In this document: positions 1 to 11,381 of the stretch, in pieces
Layout: every line of letters begins with the position of its first letter
How positions within the stretch are numbered: the first letter of the stretch is position 1
Assembly (NCBI RefSeq): GCF_030758455.1
Contig: NZ_CP132353.1
Coordinates: forward strand, 558,001-622,000
From: Erwinia pyri
GTDB taxonomy: Bacteria; Pseudomonadota; Gammaproteobacteria; Enterobacterales; Enterobacteriaceae
Reading direction: 5' to 3'
Length of the DNA stretch: 64,000 nt
Made by a program: the position numbers and the translations under genes
The notes under the pieces: generated by a model
Told to the model about the DNA's origin: nothing
What the model saw: only the letters and a program-made list of their open reading frames with translations
The model's database searches: none

Positions 1-1
1 G

Positions 2-2653
2 ATTCAGACACCGGTAGAACGCCTGGTACAGCAATTTGCTGATGCAGGGATCCGCAAGTCTGAAACCGACTCTGTGACGCAGCAGGAAAAAGAAACGCTC
101 CTTACCCATTTGAATCGCGATCATAATGGCGGTTCAGGTAAACTGACTCTGCAGCGCAAAACGCGCAGCACCTTGAACGTTCCCGGTACCGGGGGTAAAA
201 GTAAGTCGGTACAAATTGAAGTCCGCAAAAAGCGCACCTATGTAAAAGGCGATCCTGCAGAAGCTGAACAGGCTGAAGCGGAAGAGCAGGCACAGCGTGA
301 AGCGGAAGAACTGGCTCGTCGCGAGGCTGAAGAAAAAGCCCAGCGCGAAGCTCAAGACAAAGCGAAGCGTGAAGCCGAGGAGCAGGCTAAACGTGAGGCA
401 GCTGATAAAGCCAAACGTGAAGCAGCGGAAAAAGACAAAGTGAGCAATCAACATACCGACGAAGTAACCCGGGCGACGCAATCTGACAAAGCCCGTCGCG
501 AAGCAGAAGCTGCAGAACTGAAGCGTAAAGCCGAAGAAGAGGCGCATCGCAAGATCGAAGAAGAAGCGAAGCGCGTAGCGGAAGAGGCTCGTAAAATGGC
601 TGAAGAGAAAGGCACCGAGTGGACCGAAGTGAAAGAAGTGGAAGACACTTCTGATTACCACGTGACCACATCAACGCACGCTCGTGCGGCTGAAGACGAG
701 AACGACGCTAAGGTTGAAGGCGACCGTCGTACCCGTGCGGCCCGTCCGGCGAAAGCACCTCGCTCCAAGAAAGGCAACAAGCATTCTGAAGCGAAAACTG
801 ACCGTGAAGAAGCGCGTGCGCAGGTTCGCGGCGGTAAAGGCGGCAAACGCAAGCCAAGCACCCTGCAGCAGGGCTTCAACAAGCCAGCTCAGGCTGTTAA
901 CCGTGACGTGATCATCGGTGAAACCATCACCGTAGCGGAACTGGCGAACAAAATGGCCGTGAAAGGTTCTCTGGTCATCAAAGCGATGATGAAGATGGGC
1001 GCTATGGCGACCATTAACCAGGTTATCGATCAGGAAACAGCTCAGCTGGTAGCGGAAGAGATGGGTCACAAAGTGACGCTACGCCGCGAGAACGAGCTGG
1101 AAGATGCGGTAATGAGCGATCGTGATACTCACGCTACTCAGGAATCCCGTGCGCCGGTCGTGACCATCATGGGCCACGTTGACCACGGTAAAACCTCGCT
1201 GCTGGACTACATTCGCTCCACCAAAATCGCCTCTGGCGAAGCGGGCGGGATTACTCAGCACATCGGTGCTTACCACGTAGAAACCGATACCGGTATGATC
1301 ACCTTCCTGGATACCCCGGGCCACGCCGCGTTTACCGCGATGCGTGCACGTGGTGCTCAGGCAACGGATATCGTTATCCTGGTGGTAGCGGCGGACGATG
1401 GCGTGATGCCACAGACTATCGAAGCGATCCAGCATGCTAAAGCGGCGAAAGTGCCGGTTGTGGTTGCGGTGAACAAAGTCGATAAGCCTGATGCCGATCC
1501 GGACCGCGTGAAAAACGAACTCACCCAGTACGGAATCATTCCGGAAGAGTGGGGCGGCGAGAACATGTTTGTTAACGTCTCTGCTAAAGCCGGTACCGGT
1601 ATTGATGACCTGCTGAACGCCATCCTGTTGCAGGCTGAAGTTCTGGAACTGAGCGCCGTTCGTCAGGGTATGGCAAGCGGTGTGGTTATCGAATCCTTCC
1701 TGGATAAAGGTCGTGGTCCGGTTGCTACCGTGCTGGTACGTGAAGGTACGCTGAACAAAGGCGATATCGTGCTGTGCGGCTTCGAATATGGCCGTGTGCG
1801 TGCGATGCGTGATGAATTAGGCCGTGAAGTGATGGAAGCGGGTCCTTCTATTCCTGTGGAAATCCTGGGTCTGTCAGGCGTGCCTGCAGCCGGTGATGAA
1901 GCGACCGTAGTGCGTGACGAGAAGAAAGCCCGCGAAGTGGCGCTCTATCGTCAGGGCAAATTCCGTGAAGTTAAGCTGGCGCGTCAGCAGAAATCCAAGC
2001 TGGAAAACATGTTTGCCAACATGACCGAAGGCGAAGTTTCCGAGCTGAACATCGTGCTGAAAGCGGACGTTCAGGGTTCTGTCGAAGCGATTTCCGACTC
2101 TCTGCAGAAACTCTCGACTGACGAAGTTAAAGTCAAAATCGTGGGTTCCGGTGTAGGTGGAATTACCGAGACCGATGCCACGCTGGCAGCTGCGTCCAAC
2201 GCTATCCTGATTGGCTTCAACGTTCGTGCCGATGCTTCTGCTCGCCGCGTAGTGGATTCTGAGAGCCTGGATCTGCGTTACTACTCCATCATCTATAATC
2301 TGATTGATGAAGTTAAGCAGGCGATGAGCGGTATGCTGGCGCCTGAGTACAAGCATCAGATCACCGGCCTGGCTGAAGTTCGTGACGTGTTCAAATCACC
2401 TAAGTTCGGCGCTGTCGCCGGCTGTATGGTGACGGAAGGCAACATCAAGCGTCACAACCCAATCCGCGTACTGCGTGACAACGTGGTTATCTATGAAGGC
2501 GAGCTGGAATCCCTGCGCCGCTTCAAAGATGACGTTAACGAAGTCCGTAACGGCATGGAATGTGGTATCGGCGTGAAGAACTACAACGATGTGCGTGTTG
2601 GCGATATGATCGAAGTCTTCGAAATTATCGAAATCCAGCGTACCATCGATTAA
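2..2653 (+). CDS. infB: Translation initiation factor IF-2 (5' end cut off by window)
   Basis: GTPase that brings fMet-tRNA to the 30S subunit and promotes subunit joining. The open frame runs from base 2 and begins at [16 protein letters not shown], which corresponds to about residue 13 of the E. coli protein, so roughly a dozen N-terminal residues lie outside the window. A long Lys/Glu/Ala/Arg-rich coiled linker (about 270-660) follows. The G domain shows [23 protein letters not shown] and SAKAGTG. The C-terminal domains end in [14 protein letters not shown] at 440 opening VSNQH matches the E. coli internal start that yields the short isoform IF2-beta, so two isoforms are likely. It is followed by a small hairpin (2680-2699) and rbfA, as in the conserved nusA-infB operon. 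Confidence 0.98.
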   Translation: MQTPVERLVQQFADAGIRKSETDSVTQQEKETLLTHLNRDHNGGSGKLTLQRKTRSTLNVPGTGGKSKSVQIEVRKKRTYVKGDPAEAEQAEAEEQAQREAEELARREAEEKAQREAQDKAKREAEEQAKREAADKAKREAAEKDKVSNQHTDEVTRATQSDKARREAEAAELKRKAEEEAHRKIEEEAKRVAEEARKMAEEKGTEWTEVKEVEDTSDYHVTTSTHARAAEDENDAKVEGDRRTRAARPAKAPRSKKGNKHSEAKTDREEARAQVRGGKGGKRKPSTLQQGFNKPAQAVNRDVIIGETITVAELANKMAVKGSLVIKAMMKMGAMATINQVIDQETAQLVAEEMGHKVTLRRENELEDAVMSDRDTHATQESRAPVVTIMGHVDHGKTSLLDYIRSTKIASGEAGGITQHIGAYHVETDTGMITFLDTPGHAAFTAMRARGAQATDIVILVVAADDGVMPQTIEAIQHAKAAKVPVVVAVNKVDKPDADPDRVKNELTQYGIIPEEWGGENMFVNVSAKAGTGIDDLLNAILLQAEVLELSAVRQGMASGVVIESFLDKGRGPVATVLVREGTLNKGDIVLCGFEYGRVRAMRDELGREVMEAGPSIPVEILGLSGVPAAGDEATVVRDEKKAREVALYRQGKFREVKLARQQKSKLENMFANMTEGEVSELNIVLKADVQGSVEAISDSLQKLSTDEVKVKIVGSGVGGITETDATLAAASNAILIGFNVRADASARRVVDSESLDLRYYSIIYNLIDEVKQAMSGMLAPEYKHQITGLAEVRDVFKSPKFGAVAGCMVTEGNIKRHNPIRVLRDNVVIYEGELESLRRFKDDVNEVRNGMECGIGVKNYNDVRVGDMIEVFEIIEIQRTID

Positions 2654-2721
2654 TGGTCGCCTGAAAATGTGACTTATTTGGGAGGCCGCCGTGCCTCCCG
2701 AATTATTTGGAGAGTATTAAT

Positions 2722-3135
2722 ATGGCGAAAGAATTTGGTCGCCCACAGCGTGTCTCTCAGGAACTGCAAAAAGAGATCGCTATCATTTTACAGCGTGAGA
2801 TTAAAGATCCCCGTCTGGGCATGATGGTCACCGTTTCAGGTGTCGATCTCTCTCGTGACCTGGCCTATGCCAAAGTGTTTGTCACCTTCCTGAATGACAA
2901 AGATGAAGACGCTATCAAAAGCGGCCTGCGCGCGCTGGGTGATTCCACGGGCTATATCCGCTCACTGCTGGGTAAAGCGATGCGCCTGCGTATCGTGCCG
3001 GAACTGACCTTCTTCTACGACAACTCGCTGGTCGAAGGGATGCGCATGTCCAACCTGGTCACTAACGTGGTGAGAAACGACGCCGAGCGTCGTGGTCCGG
3101 ACGCAGAGCAGGAAGAAGAGAAGAAGGAAGAGTAA
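2722..3135 (+). CDS. rbfA: 30S ribosome-binding factor A
   Basis: KH-fold protein needed for late maturation of the 16S rRNA 5' end and for growth in the cold. The start [13 protein letters not shown] at 2722 is chosen over an in-frame ATG at 2707 because a GGAG lies 9 nt upstream of 2722 and the N-terminus then matches the family. The product is 137 aa, against about 133 in E. coli. The core [17 protein letters not shown] segment is present as [20 protein letters not shown], and the tail is acidic ([11 protein letters not shown]), as is usual. The stop TAA shares its last base with the truB start (TAATG), so the two are translationally coupled. Confidence 0.97.
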   Translation: MAKEFGRPQRVSQELQKEIAIILQREIKDPRLGMMVTVSGVDLSRDLAYAKVFVTFLNDKDEDAIKSGLRALGDSTGYIRSLLGKAMRLRIVPELTFFYDNSLVEGMRMSNLVTNVVRNDAERRGPDAEQEEEKKEE

Positions 3136-4079
3136 TGAGCCGTCCTCGTCGTCGCGGTCGCGACGTCCACGGTGTGCTGCTGCTGGACAAACCACAGGGG
3201 CTTTCAAGCAATGACGCCCTGCAAAAAGTAAAACGGTTGTTCACGGCTAACCGCGCTGGTCATACGGGCGCGCTGGATCCTCTGGCGACGGGCATGCTGC
3301 CGATCTGCCTGGGTGAAGCCACCAAGTTCTCGCAGTATCTTCTGGACTCCGATAAACGCTACCGCGTTATTGCTCGTCTCGGGCAGCGGACCGATACTTC
3401 TGATGCTGACGGTCAGGTTATCAGCGAACGTCCGGTTGCGTTTACGCAGCAGGAGTTGGAGCGTGCGCTGGAGAGCTTCCGCGGGGAAACCCAGCAGGTA
3501 CCTTCCATGTACTCTGCGCTGAAGTATCAGGGGCGCAAGCTCTATGAGTATGCCCGTGAAGGTATTGAAGTGCCGCGCGAAGCCCGCAGCATCACGGTCT
3601 ATGAGCTGCAGTTTATCCGCTGGGAAGGGGATGAGCTTGAGCTGGAGATCCACTGCTCAAAAGGCACCTATATCCGCACCATTACCGACGACCTCGGTGA
3701 GATGCTGGGCTGTGGCGCACATGTGATTTATCTGCGTCGTTTGCAGGTCGCCACCTATCCCATTACCAGCATGGTGACGCTGGAGCAGCTGGCCGCGCTG
3801 AGCGAAGAAGCTTTCCGAACCGAACGTACGCCTGCAGAGCTGCTGGATCCGCTGCTGATGCCGATGGACAGTCCGGCTGCCGCCTGGCCTGTAGTGAACC
3901 TGCCGACTACCGTCTCCGCTTACTTTAAGCAGGGGATGCCGGTACAGGCTGCTAATGCACCCACCTCCGGGCTGGTGCGGGTAACGGAAGGCGATGAGCA
4001 AAAGTTCATTGGCATGGCGGAAATTGCTGAGGATGGTCGCGTAGCGCCTCGTCGGCTGGTTGTAGAATATTCCGACTAG
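3135..4079 (+). CDS. truB: tRNA pseudouridine(55) synthase TruB
   Basis: Converts U55 of the tRNA T-loop to pseudouridine and acts as a tRNA chaperone. The product is 314 aa, the normal family size. The catalytic motif [15 protein letters not shown] carries the nucleophilic Asp near residue 48. KGTYIRT and a C-terminal PUA-like region (from about 250) follow. The start ATG overlaps the rbfA stop by one base. The gene closes the translation-factor part of the operon; rpsO behind it has its own promoter. Confidence 0.97.
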   Translation: MSRPRRRGRDVHGVLLLDKPQGLSSNDALQKVKRLFTANRAGHTGALDPLATGMLPICLGEATKFSQYLLDSDKRYRVIARLGQRTDTSDADGQVISERPVAFTQQELERALESFRGETQQVPSMYSALKYQGRKLYEYAREGIEVPREARSITVYELQFIRWEGDELELEIHCSKGTYIRTITDDLGEMLGCGAHVIYLRRLQVATYPITSMVTLEQLAALSEEAFRTERTPAELLDPLLMPMDSPAAAWPVVNLPTTVSAYFKQGMPVQAANAPTSGLVRVTEGDEQKFIGMAEIAEDGRVAPRRLVVEYSD

Positions 4080-4083
4080 TCAT

Positions 4084-4112
4084 TTGCGTAAGCCTGTGGC
4101 TCAGAGTAGAAT
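4084..4112 (+). promoter_or_regulatory. sigma-70 promoter of rpsO
   Basis: TTGCGT (4084-4089) and TAGAAT (4107-4112) are separated by exactly 17 bp, about 75 bp upstream of rpsO. The position and hexamers match the main rpsO promoter known in E. coli. No experimental start is available here. Confidence 0.7.
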
Positions 4113-4187
4113 AGTGCGGCTTTACCATTGGGTTGCTGAATTAGAGATCGGCACCTGTACATTTATCTTATAATTTGGAGTTGTATC

Positions 4188-4457
4188 ATGTCTCTAAGTG
4201 TTGAAACTAAAGCGCAGATCGTTGCTGATTACGGTCGTGATGCGAATGACAGTGGTTCTACCGAAGTTCAGGTTGCTTTGCTGACTGCACAGATTAACCA
4301 TCTGCAGGGTCACTTCTCTGAGCACAAAAAAGACCACCACAGCCGTCGCGGTCTGCTGCGCATGGTTTCCCAGCGTCGTAAGCTGCTGGATTACCTGAAG
4401 CGTAAAGATGTTGCACGTTACACCAGCCTGATCGAACGTCTGGGTCTGCGTCGCTAA
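4188..4457 (+). CDS. rpsO: 30S ribosomal protein S15
   Basis: Primary 16S rRNA-binding protein of the small-subunit platform, 89 aa, with the expected length and near-identical sequence across enterics ([24 protein letters not shown] end). The ribosome-binding site TTGGAG lies 10 nt upstream. In E. coli S15 represses its own mRNA through a pseudoknot overlapping the start site. The leader is conserved enough here to make this likely, but I did not fold it. A strong terminator follows at 4531. Confidence 0.98.
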   Translation: MSLSVETKAQIVADYGRDANDSGSTEVQVALLTAQINHLQGHFSEHKKDHHSRRGLLRMVSQRRKLLDYLKRKDVARYTSLIERLGLRR

Positions 4458-4530
4458 ATCTTAGAGTCTGCCACGGCGCATCACGGTGCGCCACACAGGC
4501 ATCAAGGCAGATTCGTGCGAGTTTCGCTAA

Positions 4531-4556
4531 AAAGGGGCCTTTATGGCCCCTTTTTT
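4531..4556 (+). terminator. rpsO intrinsic terminator
   Basis: AAAGGGGCC-TTTAT-GGCCCCTTTTTT is a perfect GC stem with a U run. It lies between rpsO and pnp. In E. coli this terminator (t1) is leaky, so rpsO-pnp cotranscripts also form. Confidence 0.9.
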
Positions 4557-4628
4557 CAGGTGAACCGCAGCATTTCAGGCCAAACTATTGTATTGTTGCA
4601 GCGTGTGATCTTCAGTTGCAGAGGTTCG

Positions 4629-4682
4629 CGCGGCTAATGAGAGGCTTTGTCCCATAAGGGATTAGGGTTGTCATTAGTCGCG
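4629..4682 (+). promoter_or_regulatory. pnp leader hairpin (RNase III / PNPase autoregulation)
   Basis: The arms CGCGGCTAATGA (4629-4640) and TCATTAGTCGCG (4671-4682) pair over 12 bp with one G-U. The enclosed region has further pairing. In E. coli the equivalent long leader hairpin is cut by RNase III and then removed by PNPase, which represses pnp translation. Position and sequence match that element; the function is inferred from homology. Confidence 0.75.
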
Positions 4683-4750
4683 AGGATGCAGATGGGGATT
4701 GAAAATTAACGGCAGGGTCAGTGCCTTGCCAGTACGTTAAGGACATAATT

Positions 4751-6886
4751 TTGCTGAACCCGATCGTAAGAAAATTCCAGTATGGTCAGCATACCGTCAC
4801 CCTTGAGACCGGTATGATGGCTCGCCAGGCAACGGCAGCCGTAATGGTAAGCATGGACGACACTGCAGTGTTCGTTACCGTTGTAGGCAAGAAAAGCGCC
4901 AAGCCAGGCCAGGACTTTTTCCCGCTGACCGTTAACTATCAGGAGCGTACCTACGCTGCTGGTCGTATCCCGGGCAGCTTCTTCCGTCGTGAAGGCCGTC
5001 CGAGCGAAGGCGAAACGCTGACTTCGCGTCTGATTGACCGCCCGGTTCGCCCACTCTTCCCGGAAGGGTTTGTTAACGAAGTCCAGGTTATTGCAACCGT
5101 GGTTTCCGTTAACCCGCAGGTGAATCCAGACATCGTGGCAATGATCGGTGCTTCCGCAGCGCTGAGCCTCTCTGGCCTGCCATTCAATGGTCCTATCGGT
5201 GCCGCTCGCGTGGGCTACATCAATGACCAGTACGTTCTGAACCCAACCACCGATGAGCTGAAAGAGAGCAAACTGGACCTGGTAGTTGCCGGTACCCAGG
5301 GCGCCGTGCTGATGGTTGAGTCTGAAGCGGAAGTGCTGAGCGAAGATCAGATGCTGGGCGCCGTGGTCTACGGCCATGAGCAGCAGCAGATCGTTATCGA
5401 CCAGATTAACTCCCTGGTTGCCGAAGCGGGCAAACCTCGCTGGGACTGGCAGCCAGAAGCTGTCAACGAAGCTTTACATTCACGTATCAGCGCCCTGGCG
5501 GAATCTCGCCTGAGCGAAGCGTACCTGATCACTGAAAAGCAAGAGCGTTATACTCAGGTTGGCGTGATCAAGTCAGAAACCACTGAAGCGTTGCTGGCGG
5601 AAGATGCCACGCTGGACGCGGGTGAAATCAACGACATCCTGCATACGCTGGAAAAGAACGTTGTGCGTAGCCGTATCCTGCGTGGCGAGCCGCGTATTGA
5701 TGGCCGCGAAAAAGATATGATCCGTGGTCTGGACGTGCGCACTGGCGTACTGCCACGTACTCACGGTTCCGCGCTGTTTACCCGTGGTGAAACTCAGGCT
5801 CTGGTTACCGCAACGCTGGGTACTGCCCGTGACGCGCAGAACCTGGATGAGCTGATGGGTGAGCGCACCGATAACTTCCTGTTCCACTACAACTTCCCTC
5901 CGTACTCCGTAGGTGAGACCGGTATGGTTGGGTCGCCTAAGCGTCGTGAAATTGGTCACGGTCGTCTGGCGAAGCGTGGCGTGCTGGCCGTGATGCCTAA
6001 AGGCGACGCATTCCCGTACACCGTGCGTGTAGTGTCAGAAATTACTGAATCAAACGGTTCTTCTTCTATGGCTTCCGTGTGCGGTGCTTCTCTGGCACTG
6101 ATGGATGCCGGCGTACCGATCAAAGCAGCCGTAGCCGGTATTGCGATGGGCCTGGTCAAAGAAGGCGAGAACTTTGTGGTTCTGTCTGACATTCTGGGCG
6201 ACGAAGATCACCTGGGCGACATGGACTTCAAAGTAGCCGGTAGCCGTGAAGGTATCACCGCGCTGCAGATGGACATTAAAATTGAAGGGATCACCCGCGA
6301 AATCATGCAGGTGGCACTGAACCAGGCTAAGGGCGCGCGTCTGCACATCCTGGGCGTAATGGAACAGGCTATCAGCACACCGCGCGGCGATATCTCGCAG
6401 TTTGCTCCACGCATCCACACCATCAAAATCAGCCCGGACAAGATCAAAGATGTGATCGGTAAAGGCGGTTCTGTGATCCGTGCGCTGACCGAAGAGACTG
6501 GCACCACCATCGAAATCGAAGATGACGGTACCGTTAAAATCGCAGCGACCGACGGTGACAAAGCGAAATATGCTATCCGTCGTATCGAAGAGATTACTGC
6601 TGAAATTGAAGTGGGCCGCATTTACAACGGTAAAGTGACCCGCATCGTAGACTTCGGTGCCTTCGTGGCTATCGGCGGCGGTAAAGAAGGTCTGGTCCAC
6701 ATCTCTCAAATCGCTGACAAGCGCGTTGAGAAAGTGACCGATTATCTGCAGATGGGCCAGGAAGTGCCGGTGAAAGTTCTGGAAGTTGATCGTCAGGGCC
6801 GTGTACGCCTGAGCATCAAAGAAGCGACCGAGCAGACGGCTGAGCCGGAAGCAGGCGCGGCACCAGTAGCTCCTGAAGCAGAATAA
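4751..6886 (+). CDS. pnp: Polyribonucleotide nucleotidyltransferase (PNPase)
   Basis: Phosphorolytic 3'-5' exoribonuclease of the RNA degradosome. The start chosen is TTG at 4751 ([13 protein letters not shown]): TTAAGGAC sits just upstream, E. coli pnp also uses TTG, and this gives 711 aa, exactly the E. coli length. An upstream in-frame start (4721) would add ten unconserved residues. The domains are two RNase PH domains (about 1-140 and 310-540), a KH domain ([18 protein letters not shown]) and an S1 domain ([15 protein letters not shown], about 620-690). The Ala/Pro/Glu-rich tail is variable in the family. Confidence 0.98.
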   Translation: MLNPIVRKFQYGQHTVTLETGMMARQATAAVMVSMDDTAVFVTVVGKKSAKPGQDFFPLTVNYQERTYAAGRIPGSFFRREGRPSEGETLTSRLIDRPVRPLFPEGFVNEVQVIATVVSVNPQVNPDIVAMIGASAALSLSGLPFNGPIGAARVGYINDQYVLNPTTDELKESKLDLVVAGTQGAVLMVESEAEVLSEDQMLGAVVYGHEQQQIVIDQINSLVAEAGKPRWDWQPEAVNEALHSRISALAESRLSEAYLITEKQERYTQVGVIKSETTEALLAEDATLDAGEINDILHTLEKNVVRSRILRGEPRIDGREKDMIRGLDVRTGVLPRTHGSALFTRGETQALVTATLGTARDAQNLDELMGERTDNFLFHYNFPPYSVGETGMVGSPKRREIGHGRLAKRGVLAVMPKGDAFPYTVRVVSEITESNGSSSMASVCGASLALMDAGVPIKAAVAGIAMGLVKEGENFVVLSDILGDEDHLGDMDFKVAGSREGITALQMDIKIEGITREIMQVALNQAKGARLHILGVMEQAISTPRGDISQFAPRIHTIKISPDKIKDVIGKGGSVIRALTEETGTTIEIEDDGTVKIAATDGDKAKYAIRRIEEITAEIEVGRIYNGKVTRIVDFGAFVAIGGGKEGLVHISQIADKRVEKVTDYLQMGQEVPVKVLEVDRQGRVRLSIKEATEQTAEPEAGAAPVAPEAE

Positions 6887-6894
6887 TGTCGGAC

Positions 6895-6918
6895 GCTCTC
6901 CCTGTGGTCAGGGAGAGC
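6895..6918 (+). terminator. hairpin downstream of pnp
   Basis: GCTCTCCCT-GTGGTC-AGGGAGAGC is a perfect 9-bp stem directly after the pnp stop. There is no U run, so it more likely protects the 3' end or attenuates readthrough into nlpI than terminates fully. Confidence 0.5.
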
Positions 6919-7006
6919 TGTATCATCGCGAGGGTAGGACGACACCTTGTGCACGGCAGGCGGATGAAAGGATTGTCATCCCAATGTTGGTATTTGGGAG
7001 TGGGAA

Positions 7007-7891
7007 ATGAAGCCTTTTTTGCGCTGGTGTTTCGTTGCGACAGCTTTAACGCTGGCAGGATGCAGCAACTCGGATTGGCGTAAGAACGAGGTTCTGGCTG
7101 TTCCGCTGCAGCCTACGCTGCAACAGGAAGTCATTCTGGCGCGCATGGAACAAATTCTTGCCAGTCGATCCCTTAGCGATGATGAACGCGCACAGCTGTT
7201 ATATGAGCGCGGAGTGTTGTATGATAGTTTGGGTTTGAGGGCACTGGCGCGGAATGATTTTTCATTAGCGTTATCTGTCAGACCGGATATGCCTGAAGTA
7301 TTCAATTACTTAGGCATATATTTAACGCAGGCAGGGAACTTTGATGCTGCCTATGAAGCGTTCGATTCTGTACTTGAGCTTGATCCAACTTACAATTATG
7401 CGCATTTAAACCGCGGTATCGCACTCTACTACGGTGGAAGGTTTAAATTAGCGCAAGATGATCTGCTGGCGTTTTATCAAGACGATCCTAACGATCCTTT
7501 CCGTAGCCTGTGGCTGTATCTCGACGAAAGAGAGATAGACGCCGACAAGGCTAAAGTAGCGCTGAAACAGCGTTATGAAAAAGCGGTCAGAGACCAATGG
7601 GGATGGAATATTGTCGAGTTCTACCTGGGAAATATCAGCGAAAGTACGCTGATGGATAGTCTCAAGGCAGACGCAACGGATAACACCTCGCTCGCTGAAC
7701 ATCTCAGTGAAACCAACTTCTATTTAGGTAAACATTACCTAAGTCTGGGGGAGAAGGACGACGCAGAAGCGTTGTTCAAGCTGACGGTTGCAAACAACGT
7801 ACATAACTTCGTTGAGCACCGATATGCATTGTTGGAGCTGGCGCTACTCGGCCAGACACAAGACGATTTATCAGAATCTGACCAGCAATAG
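7007..7891 (+). CDS. nlpI: Outer-membrane lipoprotein NlpI (TPR adaptor)
   Basis: TPR lipoprotein that acts as adaptor for periplasmic proteases (Prc) and peptidoglycan hydrolases (MepS). The product is 294 aa. The N-terminus [19 protein letters not shown] is a lipoprotein signal with lipobox LAGC (lipidated Cys19), followed by Ser-Asn, which permits outer-membrane sorting. TPR helices run from about residue 60 ([20 protein letters not shown]) to about 165, with further helices to the end. GGGAG lies just upstream of the ATG. Its position between pnp and deaD is conserved in enterics. Confidence 0.97.
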   Translation: MKPFLRWCFVATALTLAGCSNSDWRKNEVLAVPLQPTLQQEVILARMEQILASRSLSDDERAQLLYERGVLYDSLGLRALARNDFSLALSVRPDMPEVFNYLGIYLTQAGNFDAAYEAFDSVLELDPTYNYAHLNRGIALYYGGRFKLAQDDLLAFYQDDPNDPFRSLWLYLDEREIDADKAKVALKQRYEKAVRDQWGWNIVEFYLGNISESTLMDSLKADATDNTSLAEHLSETNFYLGKHYLSLGEKDDAEALFKLTVANNVHNFVEHRYALLELALLGQTQDDLSESDQQ

Positions 7892-8068
7892 CTGACGAAC
7901 TTTTATTGCCCTTTTTTCTCGAATGTCATCATCTTAGCGGATGAGGGCTTTCTTGTTCGTCGAAACCACTAATTTGAGCCGGTTCACACTTTTTGATGAA
8001 AATGACTGAATGTTTTCACGACGAGTTATGTAGACTGGCCGCCGCAATCTAAGAGGCACGTGTACTAC

Positions 8069-10006
8069 ATGACTGATATTGAAACCACTATTGAAACCAC
8101 TTTTGCTGACCTGGGCCTGAGCGCCGATCTCCTCGAATCACTGAACGGTATGGGCTACGTGAAGCCTTCCCCAATCCAGATGGAGTGTATTCCACACCTG
8201 CTGGCGGGCCGTGATGTTCTGGGTATGGCTCAGACAGGAAGCGGAAAAACTGCAGCGTTCTCGCTGCCACTGCTGAACAACATTGATAGCTCCCTGAAAG
8301 CACCTCAGATTATGGTGCTGGCACCAACCCGTGAGTTGGCGGTTCAGGTAGGCGAAGCTATAACCGAATTTGCTAAACATATGAAAGGCCTTAACGTGGT
8401 CGCCCTTTACGGCGGACAGCGTTATGACGTACAGCTGCGCGCTCTGCGTCAGGGACCACAAGTTGTTGTGGGTACACCTGGTCGTCTGTTGGATCACCTG
8501 AAACGCGGCACGTTAGATCTCTCTAACCTGCGCGGCCTGGTGCTGGACGAAGCCGATGAAATGCTGCGTATGGGCTTCATCGAAGACGTTGAAACTATCA
8601 TGGCGCAGATCCCAGAGGGTCATCAGACCGCACTGTTCTCTGCAACCATGCCAGAAGCGATTCGTCGTATTACCAAACGCTTTATGAAAGATCCGCAGGA
8701 AGTGCGTATCCAGTCAAGCATGACTACCCGTCCGGACATCAGCCAGAGCTACTGGACTGCGTTTGGTCGTAAGACTGATGCACTGACTCGCTTCCTGGAA
8801 GCGGAAGACTTTGATGCGGCTATCATCTTCGTGCGTACCAAAAACGCCACGCTGGAAGTTGCTGAAGCGCTTGAGCGCAGCGGTTACAACAGCGCCGCGC
8901 TGAATGGTGACATGAACCAGGCCCTGCGTGAGCAGACTCTGGAGCGCCTGAAAGATGGTCGTCTGGATATCCTGATTGCTACCGACGTTGCGGCCCGTGG
9001 CCTGGACGTTGAGCGCATCAGCCTGGTGGTTAACTTCGACATCCCTATGGATGCGGAGTCTTACGTTCACCGTATCGGCCGTACCGGTCGTGCAGGTCGT
9101 GCCGGCCGTGCTCTGCTGTTCGTTGAGAACCGCGAGCGTCGTCTGCTGCGCAACATTGAACGCACCATGAAGCTGACTATTCCAGAAGTTGAACTGCCTA
9201 ACGCAGCACTGCTGGGTGAGCGTCGTCTGGCTAAGTTCGCGGCTAAAGTACAGCAGCAGCTGGAAAGCAGCGATCTGGAACAGTACCGCGCGCTGCTGAG
9301 CAAAATGCAGCCTGCAGAAGATGAGCTGGATATCGAAACGCTGGCCGCCGCTCTGCTGAAAATGGCTCAGGGTGAACGTCCTCTGATCGTTCCTGCTGAT
9401 GCGCCACAGCGTCCGCGCCGTGAGTTCAAAGAGCGTGATGACCGTCGTGGCGATCGTCCGGACCGCGGTCCGCGTGAACCACGTAGCGAAGCGGCAGGGG
9501 ATCGTCCTCGTCGTGAGCGTCGTGACGTTGGCGATATGGAAGTTTACCGCATTGAAGTGGGTCGCGATGACGGCGTTGAAGTTCGTCACATCGTGGGCGC
9601 GATTGCTAACGAAGGTGATATCAGCAGCCGTTACATCGGTAACATCAAGCTGTTCGGTACACATTCCACCATCGAGCTGCCGAAAGGCATGCCGGGTGAC
9701 ATTCTGACGCATTTCACTCGTACCCGTATTCTGAACAAACCGATGAATATGCAGCTGATTGGCGATGCAGTGCCAAGAAGCAACGAGCGTAGCGGTGGCG
9801 GTGAGCGTCGTGCAGCCCCTGGCGGACGTGGTGGCTTTGGTGGCGGTAACCGTGATGGTGCAGCCCGTCCTGAAGGTGGTCGTCGCTTCAGCAACGATCG
9901 CAACGGCGGCGGTGAGCGTCGTAGCGGTAGCTTCAGCCGTGACGGTGGCAACAGCCGCGGTCCACGTCCTGAAGGTTCTGCACCCCCACGTCGTCGTGAT
10001 GCATAA
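8069..10006 (+). CDS. deaD: ATP-dependent RNA helicase DeaD (CsdA)
   Basis: Cold-shock DEAD-box helicase for ribosome assembly and mRNA decay. Visible motifs are [10 protein letters not shown] (Walker A), [29 protein letters not shown] and [13 protein letters not shown]. After the RecA domains come a dimerisation segment, the DbpA-like RNA-binding domain ([16 protein letters not shown] onward) and a basic Arg/Gly/Ser-rich tail. The ATG at 8069 is preferred to an in-frame GTG at 8060, because AAGAGG is only 3 nt from the GTG. The product is 645 aa, against 629 in E. coli; the extra length is in the low-complexity tail. A strong terminator follows. Confidence 0.97.
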   Translation: MTDIETTIETTFADLGLSADLLESLNGMGYVKPSPIQMECIPHLLAGRDVLGMAQTGSGKTAAFSLPLLNNIDSSLKAPQIMVLAPTRELAVQVGEAITEFAKHMKGLNVVALYGGQRYDVQLRALRQGPQVVVGTPGRLLDHLKRGTLDLSNLRGLVLDEADEMLRMGFIEDVETIMAQIPEGHQTALFSATMPEAIRRITKRFMKDPQEVRIQSSMTTRPDISQSYWTAFGRKTDALTRFLEAEDFDAAIIFVRTKNATLEVAEALERSGYNSAALNGDMNQALREQTLERLKDGRLDILIATDVAARGLDVERISLVVNFDIPMDAESYVHRIGRTGRAGRAGRALLFVENRERRLLRNIERTMKLTIPEVELPNAALLGERRLAKFAAKVQQQLESSDLEQYRALLSKMQPAEDELDIETLAAALLKMAQGERPLIVPADAPQRPRREFKERDDRRGDRPDRGPREPRSEAAGDRPRRERRDVGDMEVYRIEVGRDDGVEVRHIVGAIANEGDISSRYIGNIKLFGTHSTIELPKGMPGDILTHFTRTRILNKPMNMQLIGDAVPRSNERSGGGERRAAPGGRGGFGGGNRDGAARPEGGRRFSNDRNGGGERRSGSFSRDGGNSRGPRPEGSAPPRRRDA

Positions 10007-10021
10007 TCACTGACGCAATAA

Positions 10022-10048
10022 AAAACCAGCCTTCGGGCTGGTTTTTTT
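10022..10048 (+). terminator. deaD terminator
   Basis: AAACCAGCC-TTC-GGGCTGGTTTTTTT is a tight GC stem with a 7-T run, 15 nt after the deaD stop. Confidence 0.92.
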
Positions 10049-10135
10049 ATGTCTGCTATAAACTGAAATCGGCGTTCTGAGCAGGCAAAAAAGGCGAGCT
10101 GGATATCACTCCTGACCGCCCTAACTCACCGGCGT

Positions 10136-11143
10136 TCAGAGCGACTTATGCGCTTCCATCGCCAGCTCAAAAGAGCGGATGCGGGCTTGCTGATCAAAAA
10201 TCTGACCATTCACCATGATTTCGTCAGCCTGAGTTTCGCGGATCAGCGAGGTCAGACCCTGACGGACTTTTTCCATATCCCCCACAATCGACATGCTCAG
10301 CGCCTGCTGCACGCCATACTGTTCTGAAGGTGACCAGAGGTTATCCATATTTTCGACCGGTGCCGGAAGCGGGCCAGGCCTGCCGCGACGCAGGTTAATA
10401 AACTGCTGCTGCATCGAGGTAAACATAAAGCGCGCGTCCCGTTCGCTGTCGGCCGCGACCACATTGACGCAGACCATTGCATGCGGCTTCTCAAGGCGGG
10501 CGGATGGCTTGAAGTTTTCACGATAGAGATGCAGCGCCTGGTAGAGCATATCGGGCGCGAAGTGCGAGGCAAAGGCGAAGGGCAGGCCAAGCTGTGCGGA
10601 GAGCTGTGCGCTGTAGAGACTGGAGCCCAACAGCCAGACGGGAATTTTTAACCCCAGTCCAGGCACGGGCTGTACCGCAGGCTGATCGCCCTCTTTGGCG
10701 TCAAACCACGAGATCATCTCAGCCACGTCTGACGGGAAATTGTCGACATGTCCTCCCATATGACGACGCAGCGCCATCATGGTGCGCTGATCGGAACCCG
10801 GCGCGCGGCCCAGCCCCAGATCGATACGGCCAGGATAGAGTGACTCCAGCGTACCGAACTGTTCCGCAATCACCAGCGGAGAGTGGTTAGGCAGCATCAC
10901 GCCGCCGGAGCCCAGACGCAGAGTGCTGGTGTTAGCCGCCAGATAACCAATCAGCACCGAGGTTGCGGCGCTGGCGATGCCAGTCATGTTGTGGTGTTCA
11001 GCCAGCCAGTAACGGTTATAGCCAGACTTCTCTGCCTGCTGCGCGAGGGCGAGGGAGGAGTGAAAAGCGTCACGCGCCGTTGCACCCTGAGGGATTGGGG
11101 CCAGATCGAGGACGGAGAGCGGGACATTTTTTTTATCAGACAT
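10136..11143 (-). CDS. yhbW: Luciferase-like flavin monooxygenase YhbW
   Basis: A 335-aa protein of the bacterial luciferase-like (F420/FMN TIM-barrel) family. It starts [20 protein letters not shown] and shows the family signature segments [18 protein letters not shown] and [40 protein letters not shown]. The substrate is unknown in any organism I can name. Gene order next to deaD on one side and ubiV on the other matches E. coli. It is transcribed convergently with deaD. The 240-bp upstream region separates it from ubiV. Confidence 0.93.
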   Translation of the reverse strand: MSDKKNVPLSVLDLAPIPQGATARDAFHSSLALAQQAEKSGYNRYWLAEHHNMTGIASAATSVLIGYLAANTSTLRLGSGGVMLPNHSPLVIAEQFGTLESLYPGRIDLGLGRAPGSDQRTMMALRRHMGGHVDNFPSDVAEMISWFDAKEGDQPAVQPVPGLGLKIPVWLLGSSLYSAQLSAQLGLPFAFASHFAPDMLYQALHLYRENFKPSARLEKPHAMVCVNVVAADSERDARFMFTSMQQQFINLRRGRPGPLPAPVENMDNLWSPSEQYGVQQALSMSIVGDMEKVRQGLTSLIRETQADEIMVNGQIFDQQARIRSFELAMEAHKSL

Positions 11144-11381
11144 AATTGCTCACTTATTCGAAGGGCGGGACTAGCGCCGTTGCAAATCTCTATCCTGAAC
11201 CAATTTTTAGCAGAAGGATTGGCAATTTGCAGCACTTTCCAGCTGATAAAGGCAGCCTGCAAGGGACGCCAATCCCCTGCAAAAATTCAGGACTTGATAA
11301 GTTCAGTATACCCTTCGCACCCCATATTTAAACGCCATTTATTTTCAGGGGGAGCGGGCGGACGCCAGGCTCGCGCGGCGA